Assembly (NCBI GenBank): GCA_029204225.1
Contig: CM055097.1
Coordinates: 44,044,942 to 44,108,941, forward strand
Length of the DNA stretch: 64,000 bases
Reading direction: 5' to 3'
DNA from: Diphasiastrum complanatum
Lineage: Eukaryota; Streptophyta; Lycopodiopsida; Lycopodiales; Lycopodiaceae
Shown one piece after another: positions 43,931-49,824 of the stretch (the first letter of the stretch is position 1; each line of letters starts with the position of its first letter). The translations under genes and the position numbers were made by a program. The notes under the pieces were generated by a model that was not told the DNA's origin, did no database searches, and saw nothing but the letters and a program-made list of their open reading frames with translations.

Positions 43931-44567
43931 CGTGTGTTTTGCACACCCCCTACAATTTAGTAGCTAGGAAAAGTTGTTACAGTTTTCAATATCAAAAGAG
44001 AAACAGTTATACACGAGTTCAACTTTTGTTCTGGTTTAATAAGACAATATGGAAAGTTAGTAATGAAACATGAAAGTCACCTTTACGATATGGTAGCTCG
44101 AGTTAACCTAAAGACTGCTGGAATATCATACGGATTTCTTAGTTGCCTTCCTATTTGTCATTTGGCAGAATCTGTCACTCATTCAAAAATGTTGTGGTTA
44201 GGGTTGCTTCCAATTTCATGTTTGAAGCTGATATCACTGGAAGGTCTTCTGTGATATTTTTTGACACTTTTTGTGGAGTTTATAAAGTATTATGTAGCAC
44301 AGTTTGAAGATTATTGTAAGTTTATGATTATGGCATCTGCCTTTACATGGCTTTAGTAGTAGAATACAAGTTCCGATGTTGGTCATACAATGGGAATAAC
44401 TGTGCAATCTGAATTTACAGATGCTATGGGCAGAAAGAGCACAGACAGTGACACAGCAGATTGGTAGGGCAAAGAATTGGCTTTTAGGAAGGCCAGGCTT
44501 GATCCTAGCAATTTTGATGCTTCTTGTTGCAATCATTCTTCACTACTTTGGATACATTGGACAGTAA
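23787..44567 (+). CDS. OEP61: Outer envelope protein 61 (TPR7-like), tail-anchored chaperone receptor; 11 coding exons
   Basis: Exons: 23787-23870, 31226-31456, 31838-31894, 32437-32565, 32663-32740, 41696-41766, 41884-41939, 42068-42284, 42938-43358, 43706-43849, 44421-44567. They join in phase into 544 codons. The family docks Hsp70/Hsp90-bound preproteins at the chloroplast outer envelope and ER. Residues ~100-220 form three TPR units; K103, N107, N147, K177 and R181 fit the carboxylate clamp that grips EEVD tails. Both ends carry repeated S-P-E-x-L/M-x-x-M motifs. Residues ~521-541 form one hydrophobic helix three residues from the C-terminus, a tail anchor with W-L-L-G before it. The start is the first of two adjacent ATGs, matching the family start. 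The gene is stretched to 21 kb by transposons in introns 1 and 5. No coding break was found. Intron 2 has a GC donor and intron 10 a CT-repeat donor region. Confidence 0.93.
24650..26081 (-). pseudogene. Ty3/gypsy gag fragments in OEP61 intron 1
   Basis: Minus strand, read from the primer site at 26082-26093 downwards. [10 protein letters not shown] near 25890 is a gypsy capsid motif. A zinc-knuckle-like C-F-G-C ... H-R-W-K-E-C-P lies near 24870, one residue shorter in the middle than the usual CX2CX4HX4C. E-Q-I-E-Q-E-A lies further on. Stops and frame changes are frequent, and the palindrome cluster (24956-25083) interrupts or follows the gag. There is no pol. Confidence 0.6.
24956..25083. 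repeat. Cluster of four gggaaac...gtttccc palindromes
   Basis: Inverted repeats at 24956-24971, 24986-25001 (perfect 16-bp palindrome), 25023-25040 and 25066-25083. Between the first two, tttcccagcc and ggctgggaaa (24966-24975 and 24982-24991) also form a 10-bp stem with a 6-base loop. Further half sites lie at 25099-25106 and 25375-25432. This resembles a subterminal-repeat or MITE-like structure, but no element ends were found. Confidence 0.85.
26082..26093 (-). other. Primer binding site, initiator-Met type (intron 1 gypsy remnant)
   Basis: Minus-strand tggtatcagagc. A possible LTR edge (tgcacattgaag) starts at 26099. The LTR itself cannot be followed beyond the hAT relic. Confidence 0.65.
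26383..26411 (+). repeat. Tandem palindromic repeats (hAT subterminal)
   Basis: About two and a half copies of a cgaatcggccgatt unit, each itself near-palindromic, next to ggtttgaaccgg. Confidence 0.8.
26490..26860 (+). pseudogene. hAT transposase C-terminal fragment
   Basis: First part (26495-26670): [12 protein letters not shown] followed by [13 protein letters not shown] and L-A-I-R-I, the hAT dimerisation signature (W-W-x2-Y-G then L-A-x-R-I). After a damaged stretch with a frame change, T-K-R-R-N-W-L and [13 protein letters not shown] (about 26770-26855) complete the C-terminus. The catalytic DDE-containing N-terminal part is absent. Not functional. Confidence 0.82.
28049..28095 (+). 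repeat. Short tandem agagtccag repeats
   Basis: Four imperfect copies of (a)gagtccag in ~45 bp just before the copia D fragment. Confidence 0.7.
28270..29680 (+). pseudogene. Copia integrase end, RT and RNase H remnant (copia D)
   Basis: 28288-28590 is the integrase C-terminus ([26 protein letters not shown]). 28745-28890 is the RT start ([20 protein letters not shown]). The sequence then jumps to late RT ([18 protein letters not shown]), so the Y-x-D-D centre is deleted. 29028-29640 is RNase H in several frames (T-R-P-D-I-A-Y, D-A-D-W, T-W-L-C-K-K-Q, Q-V-A-D-I-F-T). A purine tract (caagggagag) at 29671-29680 leads into an LTR. Confidence 0.88.
29681..30116 (+). repeat. 3' LTR of copia D (end approximate)
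   Basis: Starts tgtcagaaatag directly after the purine tract. A plausible end is the ttcaaca at about 30116. There is no partner LTR in the window, so the length is not proven. Confidence 0.5.
30607..30935 (+). repeat. Tandem duplication, two copies of a 164-bp unit
   Basis: gctgacaggacctg recurs at exactly 164 bp spacing (30617 and 30781). The two units are nearly identical to the shared ctttcctccattcaac end (about 30771 and 30935). Confidence 0.92.
31226..31456 (+). CDS. OEP61: OEP61 exon 2
   Basis: 77 codons after acceptor ttggcag. Encodes N-N-P-E-F-M-R-M-A and two S-P-E-x-L motifs, and ends T-L-K-N-Q with clamp residue K103. The donor reads CAG|gcatgc, a GC donor. A GT nine bases downstream (31466) would also keep frame but would insert three residues into the first TPR. 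Confidence 0.9.
31838..31894 (+). CDS. OEP61: OEP61 exon 3
   Basis: 19 codons between acceptor tgatttcag and donor CGG|gtatgt. First TPR helix pair, starting G-N-Q-L-H-G and ending Y-A-R. Confidence 0.92.
32437..32565 (+). CDS. OEP61: OEP61 exon 4
   Basis: 43 codons between acceptor cattccag and donor GAG|gtttgt. Second TPR, with [10 protein letters not shown] containing clamp Asn N147. Confidence 0.93.
32663..32740 (+). CDS. OEP61: OEP61 exon 5
   Basis: 26 codons between acceptor ttttttttag and donor AAG|gttaga. Third TPR start with [10 protein letters not shown] (clamp K177, R181). Followed by the 8,955-bp intron 5. Confidence 0.93.
33275..33795 (+). repeat. Copia LTR copy 1 in OEP61 intron 5
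   Basis: Direct repeat of 33930-34421. Shared blocks are gctgcttcatgta, gtcaa-a/g-atttgacattgtttt, gtaagcaattttctctgtgg and aaagtgtttatgac. Considerably diverged, so it is an old insertion. Edges are approximate. Confidence 0.75.
33880..33929 (+). pseudogene. C-terminal scrap of copia RNase H
   Basis: [12 protein letters not shown] fits the conserved end of copia pol, directly ahead of the second LTR copy. Nearly all of the internal region between the two LTRs (33.8-33.9 kb) has been deleted. Confidence 0.7.
33930..34419 (+). repeat. Copia LTR copy 2 in intron 5, interrupted by copia E
   Basis: Matches 33275-33795 up to gcatgatc, where copia E begins. Confidence 0.75.
34420..34857 (+). repeat. 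5' LTR of copia E
   Basis: Shares its sequence with 37866-38184, except for two segments absent from the 3' copy (about 34525-34600 and 34628-34675). Ends tcctaca before the primer site. Confidence 0.88.
34706..34768 (+). repeat. CT microsatellite in copia E 5' LTR
   Basis: 63-bp CT tract flanked by ttgttgtt and agagttgggcgcc. The 3' LTR has 49 bp at the same place. Confidence 0.97.
34858..34868 (+). other. Primer binding site (copia E)
   Basis: tggtatcagag directly after the 5' LTR. Confidence 0.9.
34910..35281 (+). pseudogene. Copia gag, C-terminal part (copia E)
   Basis: 124 codons. [10 protein letters not shown] and L-L-Q-E-E-Q-M-R are the late gag helices. A Lys/Gly-rich linker leads to zinc knuckle [10 protein letters not shown], broken by a stop right after the His, so the last Cys is lost in this frame. 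The gag N-terminus is missing, since the leader joins directly to mid-gag. Confidence 0.88.
35323..35824 (+). pseudogene. Copia protease and linker (copia E)
   Basis: [12 protein letters not shown] is the protease active-site motif, with the catalytic Asp replaced by His (usual D-S-G-A). A frame change near 35622 is followed by [14 protein letters not shown]. This is inactive by its missing Asp. Confidence 0.88.
35864..37105 (+). pseudogene. Copia integrase, nearly complete (copia E)
   Basis: 413 open codons. The gag-pre-integrase zinc motif is altered to W-H-T-R-F-E-H-L with C-E-G-C following. The integrase core has D in H-S-D-V-C-G-P-M, D in I-D-R-G-G-E-Y, and E in [10 protein letters not shown]. 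The C-terminus contains W-Y-G-K-K, F-G-C and S-R-D-V-H-F-D-E, then a Pro/Ser/Gln-rich tail with repeats of a G-Q-Q / L-G-Q-P phrase. This is the longest open frame of the window and the catalytic triad is intact. Confidence 0.92.
37078..37776 (+). pseudogene. Copia reverse transcriptase N-terminal half (copia E)
   Basis: [53 protein letters not shown] are all in order. It breaks after C-G-F-T-K and joins, out of frame, to the last codons of RNase H ([11 protein letters not shown] in another frame). The Y-x-D-D catalytic centre is gone. Confidence 0.92.
37866..38184 (+). repeat. 3' LTR of copia E
   Basis: Starts tgctagaaataa after the purine tract aaggaggg. Compared with the 5' LTR it lacks two internal segments and has a shorter CT tract. 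Its first ~17 bp are not found at the 5' LTR. Confidence 0.85.
38047..38095 (+). repeat. CT microsatellite in copia E 3' LTR
   Basis: 49-bp CT tract at the position homologous to 34706-34768. Confidence 0.97.
38187..38362 (-). pseudogene. Copia integrase fragment, minus strand
   Basis: Minus-strand reading with frame changes: L-P-K-S-F then E-A-I-N-C-A-N-F-L, then [10 protein letters not shown] and L-K-I-F-G-S. These are late integrase motifs (usually L-P-x-x-F-W-x-E-A ... T-P ... F-G-S). Confidence 0.75.
38365..38528 (+). pseudogene. Copia integrase fragment, plus strand
   Basis: [15 protein letters not shown] and H-L-K-V-F-G-C correspond to the same part of integrase as the neighbouring minus-strand fragment, but in opposite orientation and from a different subfamily. 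Confidence 0.75.
38560..38955 (-). pseudogene. Gypsy RNase H C-terminal part and start of integrase (gypsy 2)
   Basis: [34 protein letters not shown] and V-D-N-E-L-P-D-A are typical gypsy RNase H and tether motifs, with the T-D-H Asp kept. It is fused in frame to gag codons (E-E-D-E-N) at about 38945-38960. Confidence 0.82.
38955..39489 (-). pseudogene. Gypsy gag (gypsy 2)
   Basis: ATG at 39489. Capsid landmarks are [22 protein letters not shown], and later (other frame, about 39100-39020) [11 protein letters not shown]. The tail has D-D-A-I-R-E-E-D. One or more frameshifts occur near 39178. No zinc knuckle remains. Confidence 0.82.
40807..40824 (-). other. Primer binding site, Asp-tRNA type (gypsy 2)
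   Basis: Minus-strand cggcgccgttgctgggga, next to the tgtagcggg LTR edge at 40829. One step from the tggcgccgttgccgggga consensus at either end. Confidence 0.85.
40829..40925 (-). repeat. Truncated LTR of gypsy 2
   Basis: Matches 14538-14635 and breaks off at about 40925. Intron sequence follows. Confidence 0.8.
40926..41695. other. Remainder of OEP61 intron 5
   Basis: No coding signal or recognised repeat. Ends in a normal T-rich acceptor. Confidence 0.5.
41696..41766 (+). CDS. OEP61: OEP61 exon 6
   Basis: 71 bp after acceptor cttttgcag, ending two bases into an Arg codon at donor AG|gtgaaa. Encodes F-K-D-L-S-E-A and S-P-D-D-E-T, completing the third TPR. Confidence 0.9.
41884..41939 (+). 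CDS. OEP61: OEP61 exon 7
   Basis: 56 bp after acceptor tatgcttag, completing the split Arg codon. Encodes Q-V-K-E-E-L and an acidic tail. Ends with the first base of a Gly codon (donor G|gtgcat). Confidence 0.88.
42068..42284 (+). CDS. OEP61: OEP61 exon 8
   Basis: 217 bp after acceptor tttgtgcag. Encodes the acidic I-E-E-I-T-E-E linker and the start of the next helical segment (L-K-Q-N-P-D-M-I-R). The Arg codon is split at donor AG|gttggt. Confidence 0.9.
42938..43358 (+). CDS. OEP61: OEP61 exon 9
   Basis: 421 bp after acceptor atgttacag. Encodes N-M-H-S-L-M-E-N, a Met/Ser-rich region with T-P-S-D-L-E-R-M, and the [13 protein letters not shown] element. Donor CAG|gtcagt. Confidence 0.93.
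43706..43849 (+). CDS. OEP61: OEP61 exon 10
   Basis: 48 codons after acceptor gatggcag. Encodes [10 protein letters not shown] and L-T-P-E-Q-A-A-E-A. The donor CTG|gtctct is followed at once by the CT microsatellite. Reading through would add a Ser-Leu tract and a stop at 43958-43960, losing the tail anchor. Confidence 0.9.
43851..43928 (+). repeat. CT microsatellite at the OEP61 exon 10 donor
   Basis: 78 bp of tc/ct starting two bases after the exon, so the donor itself (gtctct) is part of the tract. No LTR flanks are seen here, unlike several other CT tracts of the window. Confidence 0.97.
44421..44567 (+). CDS. OEP61: OEP61 exon 11 (tail anchor)
   Basis: 49 codons including stop, after acceptor gaatttacag. 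W-A-E-R-A-Q and K-N-W-L-L-G lead into the single membrane helix. The stop is TAA. Confidence 0.93.
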   Translation: MLWAERAQTVTQQIGRAKNWLLGRPGLILAILMLLVAIILHYFGYIGQ

Positions 44568-45178
44568 TACAGGGTGCTTTGGCGAGCAGAGCCCGTAAGC
44601 TCTGTTTACATTTTTGAGACCAGCAGAATTTGAGTTGCAACTCATGGAGCATGAAGTATTTAGAGTTTTCTCCTTAGTCTTGGTGCAATGGCTATTCGAT
44701 CCTTCTGTTCATTTTTTGTTGATGTCAAATAGCTTGATAGTTGGCGTTTCTTGATACTTCTAGTCATTGTATCGTTTCAGAGAAACAAGAAATGCTGTCA
44801 ATCTAGTTTATCACAGATACTAAGTCTTGTCAATTTTGTCCCAAAATAAGTGGGAAGCTTTAGTGACTGAAATATTCAATTTCCCTGATACTTGATGTTC
44901 GTAGTGCTGATTGCTAAAGTTCATTCTTGATTTGTATTCCATATTGTGAGCATCAGTTTTGAAATGTGGGAGGACTTTTGAGTCGCTGATGAATTTTCCT
45001 CTTTAATGGATCCCATTATTTGAAGCTGTGAACGTATTGCAGCTCTACGTACTAGTAAATATTGTCAAACGCAAACATGAGGATGGCATTATGAATCAGA
45101 ACTTGACAATTAGGTCTATTTGAGTTTTGCATAAACGTTTCGAATAGAGGTTATTCGTGCGTAGGTGTAACACAATGA
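44568..45178 (+). other. OEP61 3' untranslated region and downstream DNA
   Basis: Follows the TAA with no further coding signal. T-rich and without a clear aataaa, so the poly(A) site cannot be fixed. Confidence 0.4.
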
Positions 45179-48100
45179 TTGATTTATTATTCGAACGGGT
45201 TAGGCTATGAGGTAGTTATTGTAGCACAATTATCAAATACTTCACTGATAAACTCTTCTCTCAGAAAGCTTGGTTTTTCTAAGAATGCTTTCCCATCGAG
45301 TTGCCATCCATGTATTGAATCTCTCTTCAGCAAAAGAACAAAATTGCTATGCAATGACAGTGCTACTGCTTTTGCATTCTTATCCCTGCTACGTCTTTCT
45401 CCATTTTTTGCTGAGCGTCACAATCAAGCTACTAAATGTGTTCTCTGTATAGGTACTAGTATCCAATCACAGATTGCAACCCTATGCTATTTTTTCCTTT
45501 TTGGCCCCTTTCTCGTTTCTTCCTTTCTGCTATTTTTTCCTTTTTGGTCCTCTTTCGGGTTTCTTCCTTTCTTTGAGCACATTCTTCATATGTAATTCAC
45601 TTTCGTCAATTTGATATTCTTTGGAATGTCAATGAAATTTCTGTTGTGATCACTGTGGTTCAAAAGAGTTCGTGAATTATCGCATAAAGTTGTGGGCTAG
45701 TTAAGACCTCTCCCTTGAGAAAAACAGAGATGGTGCAATGTATGGCAATATGACCATGCACACACCAATCTAGAGAAGCAAATGTCTTTGTGATATGATG
45801 ATTAAGACTAGTCCAATGTTTTGCCTTCTTTGGCCAGATCGGTCTACATTGTACAAATTGATTCATAGTTGCCCTTCAAACACTTCCCATTTCTTTTTGG
45901 TTTTGATGAGATTTTTTTTTATGTCCCCTGTGACATCAAACTCCACAAAGATCATCACCTTACAAAGATGATTTTTTGTAGGAATGCTTGACCATATGAC
46001 GACGTAGTACGACACCAATGAGTCAGATTGTCGAAGACCAAAAACATTGGGCAATCTCATAAATCCTCAAGAATAGTGTCATTATTCTTTGATGTTCTCC
46101 GCTTGTACTGAAATCTCCATCTCAAAGTCGGTGTGCTCACTTTGTATGTGTCTTTGACATGCTCGATGAACCTTCATGGATTTCAATATTTTGCTCAGTA
46201 AAATACATGTGTTGGAATTAGTTGTGCGAATGTATTTTCAACCATTTGGCCAGTTCTTTTTCGTTTTGTTGTTCTATTTCAAGTTTTGTAGCAAAGATGG
46301 GTTCAAACACAAGAAAAAGTTCCACAACATACACCCTATATGAGCTTCTTGCTTCTGATTCAAGAAAATACAGACCCGTGCATGCAACCAAGCAAATTAA
46401 GTCTGGAGAAGTTGGCATCCTTGACATCATGCTTCGTCAAAACCACGAAGACTATTTTCATGGCCTCATTGACATGCTTTTTCACCACCAAGATTATTTT
46501 CATGTACAATCTATTCCTAAAAGGATTGTTTAAGAGTTTTCAAAGACATGTAAGATAAGTTATTGCAGCATAGTTAGAGATTCAAGATATCAAGAGTAGA
46601 AACTCATCACAATTAGCTCATGTTGACTCAATTTTTTTGTTCCCATATCGCGACAAAAAATTATAATTTCCATGGTGTCTTTGCAAAGGTGTGTGTGTGT
46701 GGGTGGGGGGGGGGGGGGGGGGTGGGGGGTAGGGTAGGTAGGGGTAGGTAGAGCCCATGTGCCTTTTTCTCCCCAACCTTTACACATTATTAATAAATTT
46801 TGTACTTTTAAATGTTATTTAATTTCTTTTGCTAGATATACCCTTACAGAGAAAGAAACAATTAGATTGGTAAAAATATTGAATGCAAAGAGAGATTGAT
46901 ACGTACTACCAACGGTGCTGCCCTTTTTATTAAACCAAGAATTGGCAGTCTAGGGTATTAGGTCACATTTAAAATCATTCTACTTTGTGGTTTTTAATAA
47001 TATCTTACAAAGTAAATCTTGGTACTTTTCAATTTCTCAATTATTACCCTATTAGAAACCGTTGATCCAATATAAGGTTCTCAGCAGTATATTATTTTGG
47101 TAAATAATGTAGTCAACTATAAATTATTTTATGTTTGAAATTTTTTGACAAGAAAAGTTTAAAGTCTTTGGCCAACATTTATTATGCATAGACAAATGAA
47201 AACTCCTCAAAAGAATGAGATGGAAATTGCTAATAAATTTCTCATCGCAAACCACTTATTTGTTGGCCCACGACTTGTCTTGCTAAGTGGCCAATTTTTA
47301 GTAAAAATTTCAATTTGTAGATTCTCTATAGATCAATTTGATACTGTGGTGTACTCCCCTCCACAAGATGGTGTTTTGGTTCTACATTGTCTGTGGAGGC
47401 CAAGTGGAGATTGTTTCTTCTTGCTTTCTGCACGCTTCTTGGAGAGGTTGAAAGCCTCCAATTTATGCTTAATGAAATAAACGACTGTTTGAAAATTCAT
47501 CAATAAAGGTAATAAAGTACTTTGCACCAAGCAATGAGAAAGTATGCATTGGGTCACATTTTATTTGAATGAGAAACATCTAGAATATATTTTGATACAT
47601 GCTTATGACTTGATTTAAAAGATTGTGATTTGGTCGCTGTAAAGCATAGTACAGAGGGATAGGATGTTAGCAAGACACTTGACATGTCACCCTGCCATGT
47701 AGGCTTCACACATGCGAACTGTAACATATTGAAATGGCAGTAGGAGGGCGCACTTTTACTAGGACTTGGTGGTATTGTCAAAAATTCCACCTCCAATCCA
47801 ATATGCATCCAATTAGAGGTTACAAGCACTCTTCTAAGGTTCATTAGAGAGGCATAGAGGTTTCCATCAGGTCCAGCAAGCAATCATAAGCTCAGATCAT
47901 GCAAAAATTGCATTTATGGAGTCCTTCAACAAGCAAACTTCAAGATACTGGTGCCTAAGCCCCCCAAATCCAAATTGGGTGCCTTATGGCTCAAATTAGA
48001 GGCAATTCATCATATCTTTGAGGTTGTAAAAAGATCCAATGGATTCAGATCACCTATTGAGAGTTATTCAAGCTCAAAAATCTTCAAAAATACATTATTT

Positions 48101-49025
48101 TTTGACTTTTTGAGACCCTTAATGGTGTCCAATACTAACCAAATTTTATGACAGCCTTATGACAACATCATTACACCTCTGAAAAAGTGCATGCAAAATA
48201 TTAGCCATGGATTTTATAAATAACACCAAAAATATTGAAAAATCCACTAAAAAACCATGTTTTTTTTACCATTTTTCAACTTTTTCTTTTTCAAATTCTT
48301 GTGGATCAAACCCATATGCAAGTGCAATCAAGCCATTTCTAATGTAATTCAATTACATGCAACCACTAAAAGTTTTGATTTTGGTCAATCACGATTCATA
48401 TTAGCCCATTTCTAGCCCAAAAATCTCAATTTTTGGCTAAAAATTACTAAGCCCAATTTTGACTTTTTAACTAGCATGCAATTATTAGAATCAATCATAA
48501 TGACTAGAAACCAACAAGTACAATTATGAAAAACGTTCAATATCAGTAGCTTTGATGAATTTCAAGCAAAAACATTGAATACTAGTTCAAAAAATCGCAA
48601 AAAACCATAAATTTCCATTATTTTTTATGGAAAATTTCCATAATAATGATCATTAGTAGGCTGAAAGCAAACCAAAATCAGAGAAGCCATTCACTTGGAG
48701 GTCAATTCCACCACCAGGAAGTAAAAAGCAAGGAGGAAATACCAAAAAACTGAGAAAAAATAAAAAGCAACTCACCTTCTGATCGATGCAAAGCCTTGAT
48801 TTGATACCACGATAAGAATCGCCAAGTGAAGATCTGCCTAGATCTTGTTGCATGCAACCAAAAGGACACCTATGGAACCAAGCCACCCAACCAACATGAA
48901 ACCATCTCCTGACGTGTTCTCGTGGAAATTTCAATCTCATCTCGCGATATCGGATCAACGTGCGCACTCTTGTTTTGTCCTTTACCGATATCATTTTGTC
49001 GCGTTGAACCGATATCAAGTTCAAT
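45179..49025. other. Intergenic region without recognisable genes
   Basis: Several open stretches of 60-140 codons occur on both strands, but none shows family motifs and most are F/L/S-rich. The only clear landmark is the G tract at 46699-46753. Confidence 0.5.
46691..46753 (+). repeat. G-rich tract with G-quadruplex potential
   Basis: A gt repeat passes into runs of 18 and 6 G and then gggtaggtaggggtagg. At least four G-runs of three or more lie on the plus strand within ~50 bp. Confidence 0.9.
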
Positions 49026-49806
49026 ATGGCTAGTTCCTCCATGTCCTCAGATAACAAACTTCTTGATTTTTTTAATGCCAGTGACATTCCATCTGAGAAA
49101 TTAGAGTATTTTGCTAGTATTTTTTTTTGCTCCCTTCGATATCGATAAGCGAGTTTATGAGAATCGTTATAATTCAATTTCTTATCTTGATAATTTTTCT
49201 CAGATTATTAGTACTCCTGTTTTGGATATAAATAGTTTTTGTTTCGTTCATTTTCAAGACCTTGTGCATTCCCAACCATCCTCTAAGCATAAACACAATA
49301 GAAAGTACTCTAACTTGCATGACCATTCTAAAAGAAATATATATTGTGATATCCACAAAAGAATATGTCGCCTTATAATCAAAGGATTGGCTTTTGTCTT
49401 TTACATATCTGTTGAAATTCCAGATGATGAGTCTGTTGAATCTTCAACTGTTCCATTGATCAAAGCATTTGCACCTGCTCTGGTTGATGTAGATGATGCA
49501 GATACTGATATAGGGGTTGAAGCTGAAGCATTTATGACTTCAGATTATCAAAAAACTCTCCCTCGTTCTATAATCCTCTCTGATTTTCTTCCATCTGCAT
49601 CTCCTGTTAATCAATTAACTCTACTCGATGTTCCCTTATATTTTATAAATAATGAAAGTTATATTTCATTTAATGATATAGAAGATGTTTTGAATTTGAG
49701 AGAGGATAAAATCCTCTCAATTTTTGCTCAAAATTTATCTGAATTTTCTGACATTGTTGATTACTCGTATGATGACCTTGAAAGTGAGATAGGTTTTCTT
49801 TCCTGA
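49026..49806 (+). pseudogene. Unrecognised acidic ORF of ~260 codons with a T-run frameshift
   Basis: ATG at 49026 opens a 40-codon reading (M-A-S-S-S-M-S-S-D-N) that ends in a stop soon after a run of nine T (49120-49128). In the frame that begins at 49111, 231 codons follow to a stop at 49804-49806. One T fewer would join them. Features: a basic H-K-H-N-R-K segment with several His (about residues 56-80 of the long frame), a short hydrophobic stretch (G-L-A-F-V-F-Y), and a strongly acidic C-terminal half (D-V-D-D-A-D-T-D, D-Y-S-Y-D-D-L-E-S-E). I do not recognise the family. It converges on the minus-strand gene below, with the stops only 18 bp apart, so both may belong to one mobile element. 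Confidence 0.45.
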
Positions 49807-49824
49807 TAACACCTATGAGTTTGT

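Noticed and set aside
45179-45595. 138-codon plus-strand ORF downstream of OEP61
   Set aside because: Low-complexity Phe/Leu/Ser composition, no family motif and no splice context.
46590-46787. Pro-rich minus-strand ORF
   Set aside because: It is a translation of the G tract on the opposite strand.
48798-48809. Sequence resembling a primer binding site (minus-strand tggtatcaaatc)
   Set aside because: Two or more mismatches to the initiator-Met site, and no LTR edge beside it.
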